This document shows positions 34,234 to 42,142 of a stretch of DNA of 43,058 nucleotides, piece by piece. Under the pieces are notes generated by a model. The model worked only from the letters and a program-made list of their open reading frames with translations. It did not search any database and was not told where the DNA came from. The translations under genes were made by a program, and so were the position numbers. Source of the stretch: Deltaproteobacteria bacterium. GTDB lineage: Bacteria > Desulfobacterota > B13-G15 > RBG-16-54-18. Location of the stretch: contig JAFDHG010000010.1 of the NCBI GenBank assembly GCA_019308925.1, positions 1 to 43,058 on the forward strand. Direction: 5' to 3'. Each line of letters starts with the position of its first letter. The stretch's first letter is position 1.

Positions 34234-35180
34234 TGGACACGTATTTAGACAGGTTAGGGGTCTATGCTGCGAGGCTGGTGCCACAAAAGGAATACCTTGT
34301 CCCCGGACATAGGGCGTGTCAGGGGTGTGCTGAGGTCTTGGCGTTGCGTCTGGTGGCCAAGGTCCTGGGGAGAAATAACATCATCGCCAGCGCCACAGGG
34401 TGCATGGAGATCGTTTCGTCACCTCTTCCCCTGACCTCATGGGACGTTCCCTGGATCCACGTTGCCTTTGAGAACACGGCGGCTGTGGCATCGGGGATCG
34501 AGGCTGGTTTGAAGGCGTTGATGCGCAAAGGAAGGCTTCCAAAACAGAAGATCACTGTTATGGGGATGGCTGGCGATGGAGGGACCAGCGACATCGGGGT
34601 TCAGGCACTCTCGGGAGCCATGGAACGGGGCCATAACTTCGTCTATGTATGCTTTGATAATGAAGCGTACATGAATACTGGCATTCAACGCTCGTCTGCC
34701 ACCCCTTTCGGTGCCTCCACCACTACCTCTCCCGCCGGCAAGGTGGTTCCTGGACAGACTACCTGGAAGAAGAATATGCCTGAGATCTGCGCGGCCCATA
34801 ACATACCCTATGTGGCCACAGCGTGTCCCAGTTATCCTTTTGATTTGATGGAAAAGGTGAAAAAGGCGGCCGATATCGAGGGGCCTGCCTACATCCATAT
34901 CCTCTCGGTCTGCCCCACAGGGTGGCGTCTGGCCCCGGAGTTGGCAATCCATGCAGGGCGTCTGGCCGTTGAGACGGGGGTGTTCCCGCTATATGAGGTA
35001 GAAAGGGGAAAGTATAAATTGAGCGTAGACCTCCCAGAACTCAGGCCGGTAGAAGAGTATCTCAAGATCCAGGGGAGGTTCAGGCACCTGACCCCCGAGC
35101 TGATCGATAAGATCCAGCAAAGGGTTCAAGAGGAATATACCAAATTGAAAAAGAAAGTACAGATGACGAACGAGGGCTAA
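34233..35180 (+). CDS. porB: pyruvate:ferredoxin oxidoreductase, beta subunit
   Basis: 315 residues. The TPP/Mg-binding motif is GMAGDGGTSDIG, with the distal Asn in CFDNEAYMNTGIQRS (about residues 112-160). Cysteines for the proximal [4Fe-4S] cluster include those in GHRACQGCAE and ATGCMEI, with a later one in VCPTGW. GASTTTSPAGKVVPGQTTWKK is typical of PorB. It binds thiamine diphosphate and passes electrons to PorD. A 4-base gap separates it from the NuoE-like gene. Confidence 0.95.
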   Translation: MDTYLDRLGVYAARLVPQKEYLVPGHRACQGCAEVLALRLVAKVLGRNNIIASATGCMEIVSSPLPLTSWDVPWIHVAFENTAAVASGIEAGLKALMRKGRLPKQKITVMGMAGDGGTSDIGVQALSGAMERGHNFVYVCFDNEAYMNTGIQRSSATPFGASTTTSPAGKVVPGQTTWKKNMPEICAAHNIPYVATACPSYPFDLMEKVKKAADIEGPAYIHILSVCPTGWRLAPELAIHAGRLAVETGVFPLYEVERGKYKLSVDLPELRPVEEYLKIQGRFRHLTPELIDKIQQRVQEEYTKLKKKVQMTNEG

Positions 35181-35184
35181 GGGA

Positions 35185-35637
35185 ATGAAGAAGGCTCAAT
35201 TAGAGAAGATCTTAAAGAGATACGACTATCTGGATTCAAACCTGTTGGCCATCCTGCAAGATGTCCAGGTCGAGGAGAACTATCTCTCCCGGGAGGCGTT
35301 AGAGGGGGTGGCCGAAAGGTTGGTTATCCCCCTAGCCAGGGTTTACAAATTGGCCACCTTTTATCGGGCCTTCAGTTTGACCCCTAGGGGACGTCATCTA
35401 ATAAATGTATGCCTGGGTACGGCCTGCCATGTGAGAGGGGCGACAAAGGTCTTGGAGAGGCTGGAGAGGGATCTGGGGGTAGAGGCGGGGGGGACCACGA
35501 AGGATCTCGGGTTTACCCTCGATACCGTCCGCTGCATAGGTTGTTGTAGTTTAGGGCCGGTGGTGGTCATCGATGGAGAGATCTTTGGCAAATTGAACCA
35601 GGGGAAGGCAGCCAAACTCCTTAAGGAGTATAACTAG
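35185..35637 (+). CDS. NuoE-like thioredoxin-fold [2Fe-2S] subunit
   Basis: 150 residues. Helical N-terminal domain (ALEGVAERLVIPLARVYKLATFYRAF) and a thioredoxin-like C-terminal domain with cluster ligands CLGTAC (C-x4-C, about 75-80) and CIGCC (C-x3-C, about 116-120), the NuoE/HydC/HoxE pattern. Such subunits accept or relay electrons beside the FMN subunit. The partners follow directly. No other complex I genes are in the operon, so it belongs to a soluble NAD(H)-linked module. Confidence 0.92.
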   Translation: MKKAQLEKILKRYDYLDSNLLAILQDVQVEENYLSREALEGVAERLVIPLARVYKLATFYRAFSLTPRGRHLINVCLGTACHVRGATKVLERLERDLGVEAGGTTKDLGFTLDTVRCIGCCSLGPVVVIDGEIFGKLNQGKAAKLLKEYN

Positions 35638-35669
35638 AGAAATGGGGGATGATGGGGAAAGGTGATAGT

Positions 35670-37580
35670 ATGAAGGTTAGAGGTCCAGAAGATCTGAGGA
35701 GGTTGAGAGAAGAGGGGCTTAAGAGGATCTATCCAGACCAGGCCAAGGTAACGGTGGAGATGGCCACCTGTGGGATCTCGGCCGGAGCCAACCGTGTCTA
35801 TGAGGCTATAAAGGAAGGGATCGAAAAGGAGAAATTGAGTATCATCCTTGCCAAGGCCGGGTGTCTTGGGTTTTGTCAGAGAGAGCCCTTGGTGGATGTA
35901 TGGAGACCAGGGTTTCCGAGGATCATCTATAAAGAGATGACTCCCGAAAAAGGGGTTGAACTTATCAGTGAGATAGTCAACGGAGGATTAAAGAAAGAAT
36001 GGGCCTTTTGCCGCATGGAGGAGGATGAGCTTCTGCTCGAAGATGAGGTCAGAAGGTATCAGCTCAAGGGAGGGATTGAGGATCGAGAGGCCATTCCCCT
36101 TTATCAAGAAGTGGGTTTTTATAAGAAACAGTTAAAGATCGCCCTCAGAAACTGCGGTTACATCGATCCAGATAGCATTGAAGAGTATATAGCCAGGGGC
36201 GGTTATTTTATCCTTTATAAAGTCCTCCACGAGATGAGGCCGGAAGAGGTTATTGAGGAGGTCAAGAGATCCGGGCTGAGGGGGAGGGGAGGTGCAGGGT
36301 TCCCCACAGGAAGGAAATGGGAGTCCTGTAGGGGAGCGAAAGGGGACAAAAGATATGTCGTCTGCAACGCCGATGAGGGAGATCCAGGCGCCTACATGGA
36401 TCGCAGCGTGCTGGAAGGGGATCCCCACAGCGTTCTGGAGGGGATGATTATCGGGGCCTACGCCATCGGGGCCCATGAAGGCTATGTCTATGTCAGGAAT
36501 GAATATCCCCTTGCCGTGAAAAACATCGGGATAGCCATCAAGCAGGCAGAGGAGATGGGATTATTGGGGGAGGACATCCTCGGGTCAGGTTTTGATTTTA
36601 CCATCAAGATTAACAGAGGCGGTGGGGCCTTTGTGGCAGGGGAGTCAACGGCCCTCATGGCGTCCATCGAGGGTTATGTGGCGGAGCCGAGGGCCAAACA
36701 CATCCATACAGTGGAAAGTGGTCTTTGGGATAGACCGACGGATCTAAACAACGTGGAGACCTGGGCCAATGTCCCGGTGATCATAGAGAGGGGGGCTGAT
36801 TGGTACAACAAAATCGGCACGGAGGGGAGCAAGGGGACAAAGGTCTTTTCCATGGTGGGGAAGGTGAACAACACTGGTCTGGTGGAGGTCCCTATGGGGA
36901 TCACCCTGCGGGAGATCATCTTTGATATCGGCGGGGGTATCCCCGGGGGTAAGAAGTTCAAGGCAGTACAGACCGGAGGGCCTTCAGGGGGCTGTATTCC
37001 CGGGGAATTGCTCGATCTTCCTGTGGATTTCGACGAGTTGACCAAGGTCGGTTCCATGATGGGCTCCGGTGGAATGATCGTTATGGATGAGTCCACCTGC
37101 ATGGTGGATGTGGCCAGATACTTCACGAATTTTCTCAAGGACGAATCGTGCGGGAAATGCACCTCCTGTCGGGACGGGACGTTGAGGATGTATGAGATCC
37201 TGGATGATATTACCAAAGGAAAAGGGAAAGAGGGGGATATAGAGCTCTTGGAGGAGCTTGGCTGGGTGACAGCAGAGGCATCCCTCTGCGCACTGGGGGG
37301 GACGGCCCCTAACCCGGTTCTGTCCACCATCCGCTATTTTAGAGATGAGTACGAGGCCCATATCAGGGATAAAAGGTGTCCTGCAGGGGTCTGCAGGGAC
37401 CTGATCACCTATACCATAGATACTGAGGCCTGCAACGGATGTGGGAAATGCAGAAGGGCGTGTCCTGTGGAGGCAATCTCTGGCGAAAAAAAAGAACCCC
37501 ATGAGATTGATCAAGATATATGTATTAAGTGCGGCACATGTATGGAGGTGTGCCCTGTTGATGCGGTGAGGGTGGAATAA
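35670..37580 (+). CDS. NuoF/HydB-like NADH-binding flavoprotein with ferredoxin domains
   Basis: 636 residues, the layout of HydB/HndC-type subunits. A thioredoxin-like [2Fe-2S] domain comes first (about 28-110, TCGISAGANRVYEAI, AKAGCLGFCQREP). The NuoF core has the FMN site GLRGRGGAGFPTGRKWE and the NADH site NADEGDPGAYMDRSVLEGDPH, then a [4Fe-4S] site ESCGKCTSCRDGT. Two C-terminal [4Fe-4S] clusters follow (CNGCGKCRRACPVEAI, CIKCGTCMEVCPVDAV). It exchanges electrons between NAD(P)H and Fe-S carriers. The ATG at 35670 follows AAAGGTGA; ATGs at 35649 and 35652 are alternatives. In electron-bifurcating hydrogenases this subunit partners a hydrogenase; here it follows pyruvate oxidoreductase genes. 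Confidence 0.93.
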   Translation: MKVRGPEDLRRLREEGLKRIYPDQAKVTVEMATCGISAGANRVYEAIKEGIEKEKLSIILAKAGCLGFCQREPLVDVWRPGFPRIIYKEMTPEKGVELISEIVNGGLKKEWAFCRMEEDELLLEDEVRRYQLKGGIEDREAIPLYQEVGFYKKQLKIALRNCGYIDPDSIEEYIARGGYFILYKVLHEMRPEEVIEEVKRSGLRGRGGAGFPTGRKWESCRGAKGDKRYVVCNADEGDPGAYMDRSVLEGDPHSVLEGMIIGAYAIGAHEGYVYVRNEYPLAVKNIGIAIKQAEEMGLLGEDILGSGFDFTIKINRGGGAFVAGESTALMASIEGYVAEPRAKHIHTVESGLWDRPTDLNNVETWANVPVIIERGADWYNKIGTEGSKGTKVFSMVGKVNNTGLVEVPMGITLREIIFDIGGGIPGGKKFKAVQTGGPSGGCIPGELLDLPVDFDELTKVGSMMGSGGMIVMDESTCMVDVARYFTNFLKDESCGKCTSCRDGTLRMYEILDDITKGKGKEGDIELLEELGWVTAEASLCALGGTAPNPVLSTIRYFRDEYEAHIRDKRCPAGVCRDLITYTIDTEACNGCGKCRRACPVEAISGEKKEPHEIDQDICIKCGTCMEVCPVDAVRVE

Positions 37581-38317
37581 TGGCTGATAATGAGATGGTC
37601 AGGTTTACTATCGATGGGCAGGAGGTTGAGGCTGAAAAGGGGACGATGTTGCTCCCCGTGGCCCTTGATTACGGTTTTGAGATCCCCCACCTCTGCTATC
37701 ACGAGGCCCTCTCACCTTATGGTGCATGCCGCCTCTGTTTGGTAGAGGTGACCACGGATGGCCGGACCAGGTTGACGACCTCCTGTAACTATCCGGTTGA
37801 TGAGGGTATAGAGGTTGCTACCAACACCGAAAAGGTCCAACGAGCGCGCCGAATGATCCTGGAGTTGTTACTGGCCCGTGCCCCTAATTCCGAAAGGATC
37901 CAAAAGATGGCTCAGGAGGCGGGGGTTCAGGAGACCAGGTTTAGTTTGATGGATGTTGGCGACTGTATCCTCTGCGGCCTTTGTGAGAGGGTATGCAGAG
38001 AGGTAGTAGGGGCCAACGCCATCACCTTCATCAACAGAGGAGACAGAAGAGAGGTAGCCCCCCCATTTTGGGATCCCCTGGCCTGCATCGCCTGCGGGGC
38101 CTGTGTATACGTCTGTCCTACGGACTGTATCAAGATGGAAGAGAGGGGAGATGAAAGGACCATCCTCCGGTGGAAGAGGACCTTAAAGATGCAACCGTGT
38201 AAATCCTGTGGGAAGCCCTTTGCTCCTCTGTTTCAATTGAACTGGATCATCGACAAGGCCAATCTACCCCAGGACTTTTACGAACTCTGTCCAGTCTGTA
38301 GGAAGGCAAAAAAGTGA
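37580..38317 (+). CDS. HoxU / NuoG-N-terminal-like iron-sulfur subunit
   Basis: 245 residues. An N-terminal plant-type [2Fe-2S] domain (HLCYHEALSPYGACRLCLVEV...TTSCNYP, about 38-75) is followed by a helical region and two [4Fe-4S] clusters (CILCGLCERVC, about 132-142, and CIACGACVYVCPTDCI, about 172-187). A C-terminal four-cysteine zinc-ribbon-like tail (CKSCGKPFAP...CPVCRK) completes it. No hydrogenase H-cluster or molybdopterin domain follows, so it is an electron-relay subunit. Its ATG overlaps the last base of the previous gene. It probably connects the NuoEF-like module with another redox partner, such as PorD or ferredoxin (inference). Confidence 0.9.
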   Translation: MADNEMVRFTIDGQEVEAEKGTMLLPVALDYGFEIPHLCYHEALSPYGACRLCLVEVTTDGRTRLTTSCNYPVDEGIEVATNTEKVQRARRMILELLLARAPNSERIQKMAQEAGVQETRFSLMDVGDCILCGLCERVCREVVGANAITFINRGDRREVAPPFWDPLACIACGACVYVCPTDCIKMEERGDERTILRWKRTLKMQPCKSCGKPFAPLFQLNWIIDKANLPQDFYELCPVCRKAKK

Positions 38318-38328
38318 CATAAGAGTAT

Positions 38329-39081
38329 TTAAACTCCAAAACCTATCTTAAATTTAGTCCATTCTTCGTTATAAGGGCAACATCTCGCCATAAACTCAAA
38401 TTCCGATCCACAGAGATAGAAAATTTTCCCATCTTTAGAGTAAAAAGGTCTATCATGTCCTGGGATAATTATATCTGCTACTTCTTTTATCTTTTCTATA
38501 GTGTTTTTTGAAACTTCTCTGTCTTCGGATATATCAACGGTGCCGGAGACAAATTCATACGCATTTTTTATTGCGTCCCCTGCGAGTATGACGCTTAATT
38601 CTCCATATTCAAGCAAACAGGAGATGCTGCCAGGGGTGTGTCCGGGTGTCTCTAGCAAGGTGATCTTCTCGTCTAGTTTGGTATCACCTTCAATAGGCGT
38701 TAATCTTTTTTGTATAGAATGCAAATAATCCCCCATAAACTCTGGAACAAACAGATCTCCACTGTTTCGAGATGCATATTCCAGTGCCGTTTTACTTAAG
38801 ATGATATTCGCCCTTTTAAAAAGGGGCAGATTTATGGAATGGTCAAAATGTAGATGACTTAAAATTACGATGTCGATATCTTCTAACTCTATCCCCTCTA
38901 CCTGGAGTCTTCTTATAAGCTCCTCTCTATCCCCCCAATTTCCGGTGTCAAAGAGAATTTTTTTGTCACGATTGACAAGAATAACGCTTGACCAACCGAG
39001 ATACCCCCTCTCTGCCCTCCCTGGAAAACCATGAAACAGGATTTTTATATCTCCAGGGAGTGCTATGCTTTTTTTAGGCAT
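38329..39081 (-). CDS. metallo-beta-lactamase-fold hydrolase
   Basis: 250 residues. The dinuclear metal site is complete: HLHFDH (about residues 91-96), the His in ETPGHTPGS (about 148), the Asp in LAGDAIKN (about 168) and a C-terminal His in IIPGHDRPF (about 210). The overall pattern resembles N-acyl-homoserine lactonase-type members, but the substrate cannot be assigned. Its ATG at 39081 is three bases after the stop of the symporter gene, so they are one operon, and it may act on the imported compound. Confidence 0.88.
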   Translation of the reverse strand: MPKKSIALPGDIKILFHGFPGRAERGYLGWSSVILVNRDKKILFDTGNWGDREELIRRLQVEGIELEDIDIVILSHLHFDHSINLPLFKRANIILSKTALEYASRNSGDLFVPEFMGDYLHSIQKRLTPIEGDTKLDEKITLLETPGHTPGSISCLLEYGELSVILAGDAIKNAYEFVSGTVDISEDREVSKNTIEKIKEVADIIIPGHDRPFYSKDGKIFYLCGSEFEFMARCCPYNEEWTKFKIGFGV

Positions 39082-39084
39082 GAA

Positions 39085-40560
39085 TTACTTGGTTTTCCCC
39101 CCATGTATTGCTGAAGTCAAGTAGCCATGGAATTTCTTTTGTTCTTCATAAGATACGGGCTTTGTTGCATACGTCAAAATCAGGAATGCAATTAGACCTG
39201 CAAGCATCCCCCAGAGTGTATTATGGACACCGAACGGGAACTTCCAAATTGCAAAGGTGACAAATGCAACTACGCCCGCGACAATTAAGCTCCATAGGGC
39301 GGCTGTTTTGCCCACCCTTGGCCAGAACAACACCCCTATCAATGGAAATATGTAAGCCGCGATACAGATACCAGCACCCGCTGTTCCCAGCACCACGATG
39401 AAGCCCGGTTTTGTTAAGACAAAGAAAAACATAAATACGGTGACCACTAACACAAATATTTTCCCAACCAGTGTCTCTCTTTTTGGATCAGCCTTTGGAT
39501 CGATGTATTTTACCCATATATCTCGCGTTAATAGTGAGCTTGCCGATATAAGTTGCGAGTCAAGGGTCGACATACCGGCGGCAAAGGCTGCAGAGATTAT
39601 CACCGCTCCCACATAGGGTGCGTATTTAGCAAGGAGGGCAGGAATGATGGCGTCCGTTGCCGCTCCCTTTAAGCCAGGCAGCAGAACCAATGCACTGATG
39701 CCGATCAACATAACCGTTACCGTCTGGAACCATGGGCTGAGGATGGCGATGCTTACAGCCGATTGGGTAATAGCCTTACCAGATTTAGCCATGAAGGCCC
39801 TTTGTATCATGTGGGGGAGCAGCGGTGCGAATCCCCAGGTCATGATGAAGCCGAACCACAAAGCCCATTTAAACCTCCCAGGGTCGAAGATCTCCGGATG
39901 CCTTTCGGCAATAATTCTAAAAGGATTTCCCCCTGTTAATTTAATAGCCCATATCGACAGGATTAATAAGACTACCAGGAAGAATAGGCCTTGTAAGACA
40001 TCGGTCCATGCCACTGCCCTTAATCCGCCGAAAAAGGTATACAAGGCGATGACTATTACCATGATTAACGCCCCAGCCCAAAAAGGGATGGCCCCGCCGG
40101 TGGCTGCCTCAAATGCCAGCCCACCGCCGAGGAGTTGAATGCTCATATAGGGGATGAGGGCGATTATACCGATAACTGAGGCGATTACCCTCATTGTCTC
40201 ACTCTTGTAATAATCGGCAAACATGTCAGATGGTGTTATATAGCCAAATTTTTTACCCAACAGCCAGATTCTAACGCCGAACACCCAGATCATTAAGGGC
40301 CACAATAGGTTCCATGTAATCATACAGGCCATAAATGAAGTCCCCAGCCGGTAGTTAGCACCCACTGCACCGAGAAAGGTCCACATACTAGCGTATGTAG
40401 CGATCAACGTTAAGGAGAGGACAAAGGCCCCTAAAGTCCTGCCGGCAAGGAAATAGTCTTCAGGGGTTAGCTGGGTTTTCTTCCAGCCAATATAACCGAT
40501 TATTGCGATTATGATGACATAGACAATAAATACAAGGATTACTGCTCCTGTAACAGTCAT
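39085..40560 (-). CDS. sodium:solute symporter family transporter
   Basis: 491 residues, about 13 hydrophobic segments, inner membrane. It opens with TGAVILVFIVYVIIIAIIGYIGWKKTQLTPEDYFLAGRTLGAFVLSLTLIATYASMWTF, the standard SSS N-terminus with the ExYFLAGR motif. AFAAGMSTLDSQLISASSLLTRDIW is the conserved SSS segment around helix 9 (sodium-site region). Family members take up pantothenate, proline, acetate and other solutes; the substrate here is not clear. The ATG at 40560 follows AGGAGG. It is preceded by a small membrane protein gene (29-base gap) and followed by the hydrolase gene. Confidence 0.92.
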   Translation of the reverse strand: MTVTGAVILVFIVYVIIIAIIGYIGWKKTQLTPEDYFLAGRTLGAFVLSLTLIATYASMWTFLGAVGANYRLGTSFMACMITWNLLWPLMIWVFGVRIWLLGKKFGYITPSDMFADYYKSETMRVIASVIGIIALIPYMSIQLLGGGLAFEAATGGAIPFWAGALIMVIVIALYTFFGGLRAVAWTDVLQGLFFLVVLLILSIWAIKLTGGNPFRIIAERHPEIFDPGRFKWALWFGFIMTWGFAPLLPHMIQRAFMAKSGKAITQSAVSIAILSPWFQTVTVMLIGISALVLLPGLKGAATDAIIPALLAKYAPYVGAVIISAAFAAGMSTLDSQLISASSLLTRDIWVKYIDPKADPKRETLVGKIFVLVVTVFMFFFVLTKPGFIVVLGTAGAGICIAAYIFPLIGVLFWPRVGKTAALWSLIVAGVVAFVTFAIWKFPFGVHNTLWGMLAGLIAFLILTYATKPVSYEEQKKFHGYLTSAIHGGKTK

Positions 40561-40589
40561 TTTAACCTCCTTTCTTCTTTTTAAATGTT

Positions 40590-40808
40590 TTATCCAATTC
40601 TTTTAATAAAATCCTTCCACAGGAAATATATCCCTACGATTGCGATTGTAGATATTAGGGAGAGCAACAAAACGAAGAAGAGCGAGAATGGCAATCCGAG
40701 GACAAAGGGATCCACTGATTTGGCAATGATCCTGAAATTCTGAAGATTCATGAGGATAACGAAGACGATGATCCAGATGAAAACCACTTTACTTCCCGTA
40801 CTTGTCAA
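40590..40808 (-). CDS. small membrane partner of the symporter (DUF3311/DUF997-like)
   Basis: Up to 72 residues with two membrane helices: VVFIWIIVFVILMNL and GLPFSLFFVLLLSLISTIAIVGIYFLW. The FVLGLPFSLFF segment before helix 2 is typical of small proteins encoded just upstream of SSS transporters, such as YhdT beside PanF. The start is uncertain: TTG at 40808 has no ribosome-binding site, while GTG at 40787 follows GGGAAG. It is presumably an accessory subunit. Confidence 0.65.
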   Translation of the reverse strand: MTSTGSKVVFIWIIVFVILMNLQNFRIIAKSVDPFVLGLPFSLFFVLLLSLISTIAIVGIYFLWKDFIKRIG

Positions 40809-40848
40809 TAGTTTTTCATGAAGTAGCCTGGAAGGAGGAAACTTTTTT

Positions 40849-40877
40849 CTTGAAAGGTGGAAAGGGATGATTATGTT
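40849..40877 (+). promoter_or_regulatory. hsp20 promoter, heat-shock-like -35 box
   Basis: CTTGAAA (40849-40855) matches the sigma-32 -35 consensus, and TATGTT lies 16 bases later (40872-40877), fitting a sigma-70-like -10. The sigma-32 -10 (CCCCAT) is not evident, so which sigma factor is used is open. Confidence 0.4.
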
Positions 40878-40917
40878 TCCAGTAAGGAAGATGAATTAAG
40901 GAAAGGAGGTGCAGGTG

Positions 40918-41361
40918 ATGGCCGTAACAAGATGGGAGCCTTTAAAGGACCTTATGGCCCTACAGGAAAGGATGAACAGGCTCTTTGAGGAGACCTTCTC
41001 CAGGGGGCCTAAGGAGGCAGAGGTGGGTGTTTGGTCGCCTGCCGTGGATATCCTGGAGAAAGGTGAGGAGATTATCCTCAAGATGGAGGTCCCTGAGGTA
41101 GATCAGAGGGATATAGATATCAAGATGGAGGGGAATATCCTCACCATAAAGGGCGAGAGGAAGTTAGAGGAGGGGACCAAAAGGGAGGATTACCACAGGC
41201 TGGAACGTCCGTACGGGAATTTTAACCGCTCTTTCAGCCTTCCCAACACCGTAGATCAGGGGAAGATAAAGGCAGGCTATAAGGATGGGGTGCTGAGGGT
41301 GATTCTCCCCAAAAAAGAGGAGACCAAACCGAAACAGATCGAGGTAGAGGTCGAAGAGTGA
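40918..41361 (+). CDS. Hsp20/alpha-crystallin small heat-shock protein
   Basis: 147 residues, an ATP-independent holdase in the cytoplasm. It begins MAVTRWEPLKDLMALQERMNRLFEE. The alpha-crystallin domain spans about 35-130: WSPAVDILEKGEEIILKMEVPEV, IDIKMEGNILTIKGERK, and RSFSLPNTVDQGKIKAGYKDGVLRVILPK with the conserved GVL motif. The C-terminus KPKQIEVEVEE holds the I-x-V anchoring motif for oligomerisation. The ATG at 40918 has AAAGGAGGT; an in-frame GTG at 40909 lies too close to it. Confidence 0.95.
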   Translation: MAVTRWEPLKDLMALQERMNRLFEETFSRGPKEAEVGVWSPAVDILEKGEEIILKMEVPEVDQRDIDIKMEGNILTIKGERKLEEGTKREDYHRLERPYGNFNRSFSLPNTVDQGKIKAGYKDGVLRVILPKKEETKPKQIEVEVEE

Positions 41362-41362
41362 T

Positions 41363-41386
41363 GGGTTGGGGGAATACCCCCAACCC
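41363..41386. terminator. bidirectional terminator between hsp20 and the transaldolase gene
   Basis: GGGTTGGGGG, AATA, CCCCCAACCC followed by AACTTTTTATTT on the plus strand. It serves hsp20, and the symmetrical stem could also end the convergent transaldolase transcript. Confidence 0.8.
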
Positions 41387-41392
41387 AACTTT

Positions 41393-42040
41393 TTATTTCT
41401 TCGGCACCTTGGCCCAATCCTCCAAAAAGCGTTGGATCCCAATATCCGTCAAAGGGTGTTTTGCCAACTGTTTTAAGACCTTGAAGGGGATGGTGGCAAT
41501 ATCGGCCCCCATGAGGGCGGCCTCCACCACATGAAGGGGATGTCTTACGCTGGCCACAATCACCTGGGTGGGGAAATCGTAGTTTTCAAGGATGGTGATG
41601 ATCTGCTCCGTTAGTTCCATCCCCGGGGTGGATATATCATCCAGCCTCCCCACGAAAGGGCTTAAATAGGTGGCCCCCACCTTGGCGGCGAGCAAGGCCT
41701 GTGAGGGGGAAAAGACCAGGGTCACATTGGTGTTAATACCCTCGGCGCTTAGCCTCTTTACAGCCTTAAGACCTTCCTCAATCATGGGGATCTTGACCAC
41801 CACGTTGTCCCCAATCTTGGCCAGTTCTCTGGCCTCCTTTACCATTCCTTCGGCCTCAAGGCTGGTGGCCTCCAGGCTGACCGGTCCTTCCACCAAGCGG
41901 CATATCTCGGTGACCAGGGCGCGGAACTCCATCCCTTCTTTAGAGACCAAGGTGGGGTTGGTGGTAACCCCATCGACCACCCCCATCTCCAGACCCTGTT
42001 TGATCTCCTCCAGGTTGGCAGTATCGATAAAGAACTTCAC
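41393..42040 (-). CDS. tal: transaldolase, small TalC/Fsa-type
   Basis: 215 residues, class I aldolase of the pentose phosphate pathway. [32 protein letters not shown] opens the barrel, and the Schiff-base lysine is in NVVVKIPM (about 84-86). Two residues separate transaldolase from fructose-6-phosphate aldolase in this family. Here SLEAT has Glu (FSA has Gln) and [10 protein letters not shown] has Phe (FSA has Tyr), which favours transaldolase. The ATG at 42040 has AGGAGG. It is a single-gene unit. Confidence 0.93.
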   Translation of the reverse strand: MKFFIDTANLEEIKQGLEMGVVDGVTTNPTLVSKEGMEFRALVTEICRLVEGPVSLEATSLEAEGMVKEARELAKIGDNVVVKIPMIEEGLKAVKRLSAEGINTNVTLVFSPSQALLAAKVGATYLSPFVGRLDDISTPGMELTEQIITILENYDFPTQVIVASVRHPLHVVEAALMGADIATIPFKVLKQLAKHPLTDIGIQRFLEDWAKVPKK

Positions 42041-42142
42041 GTGAAACCTCCTCCTTTACAATAGAGATCTTTACTAAGTGGTGTACTTATTGCTCTCTTT
42101 TAGGCCGAGGATAAAACGGCTGGGCGAAAAAGACAACCTTTT

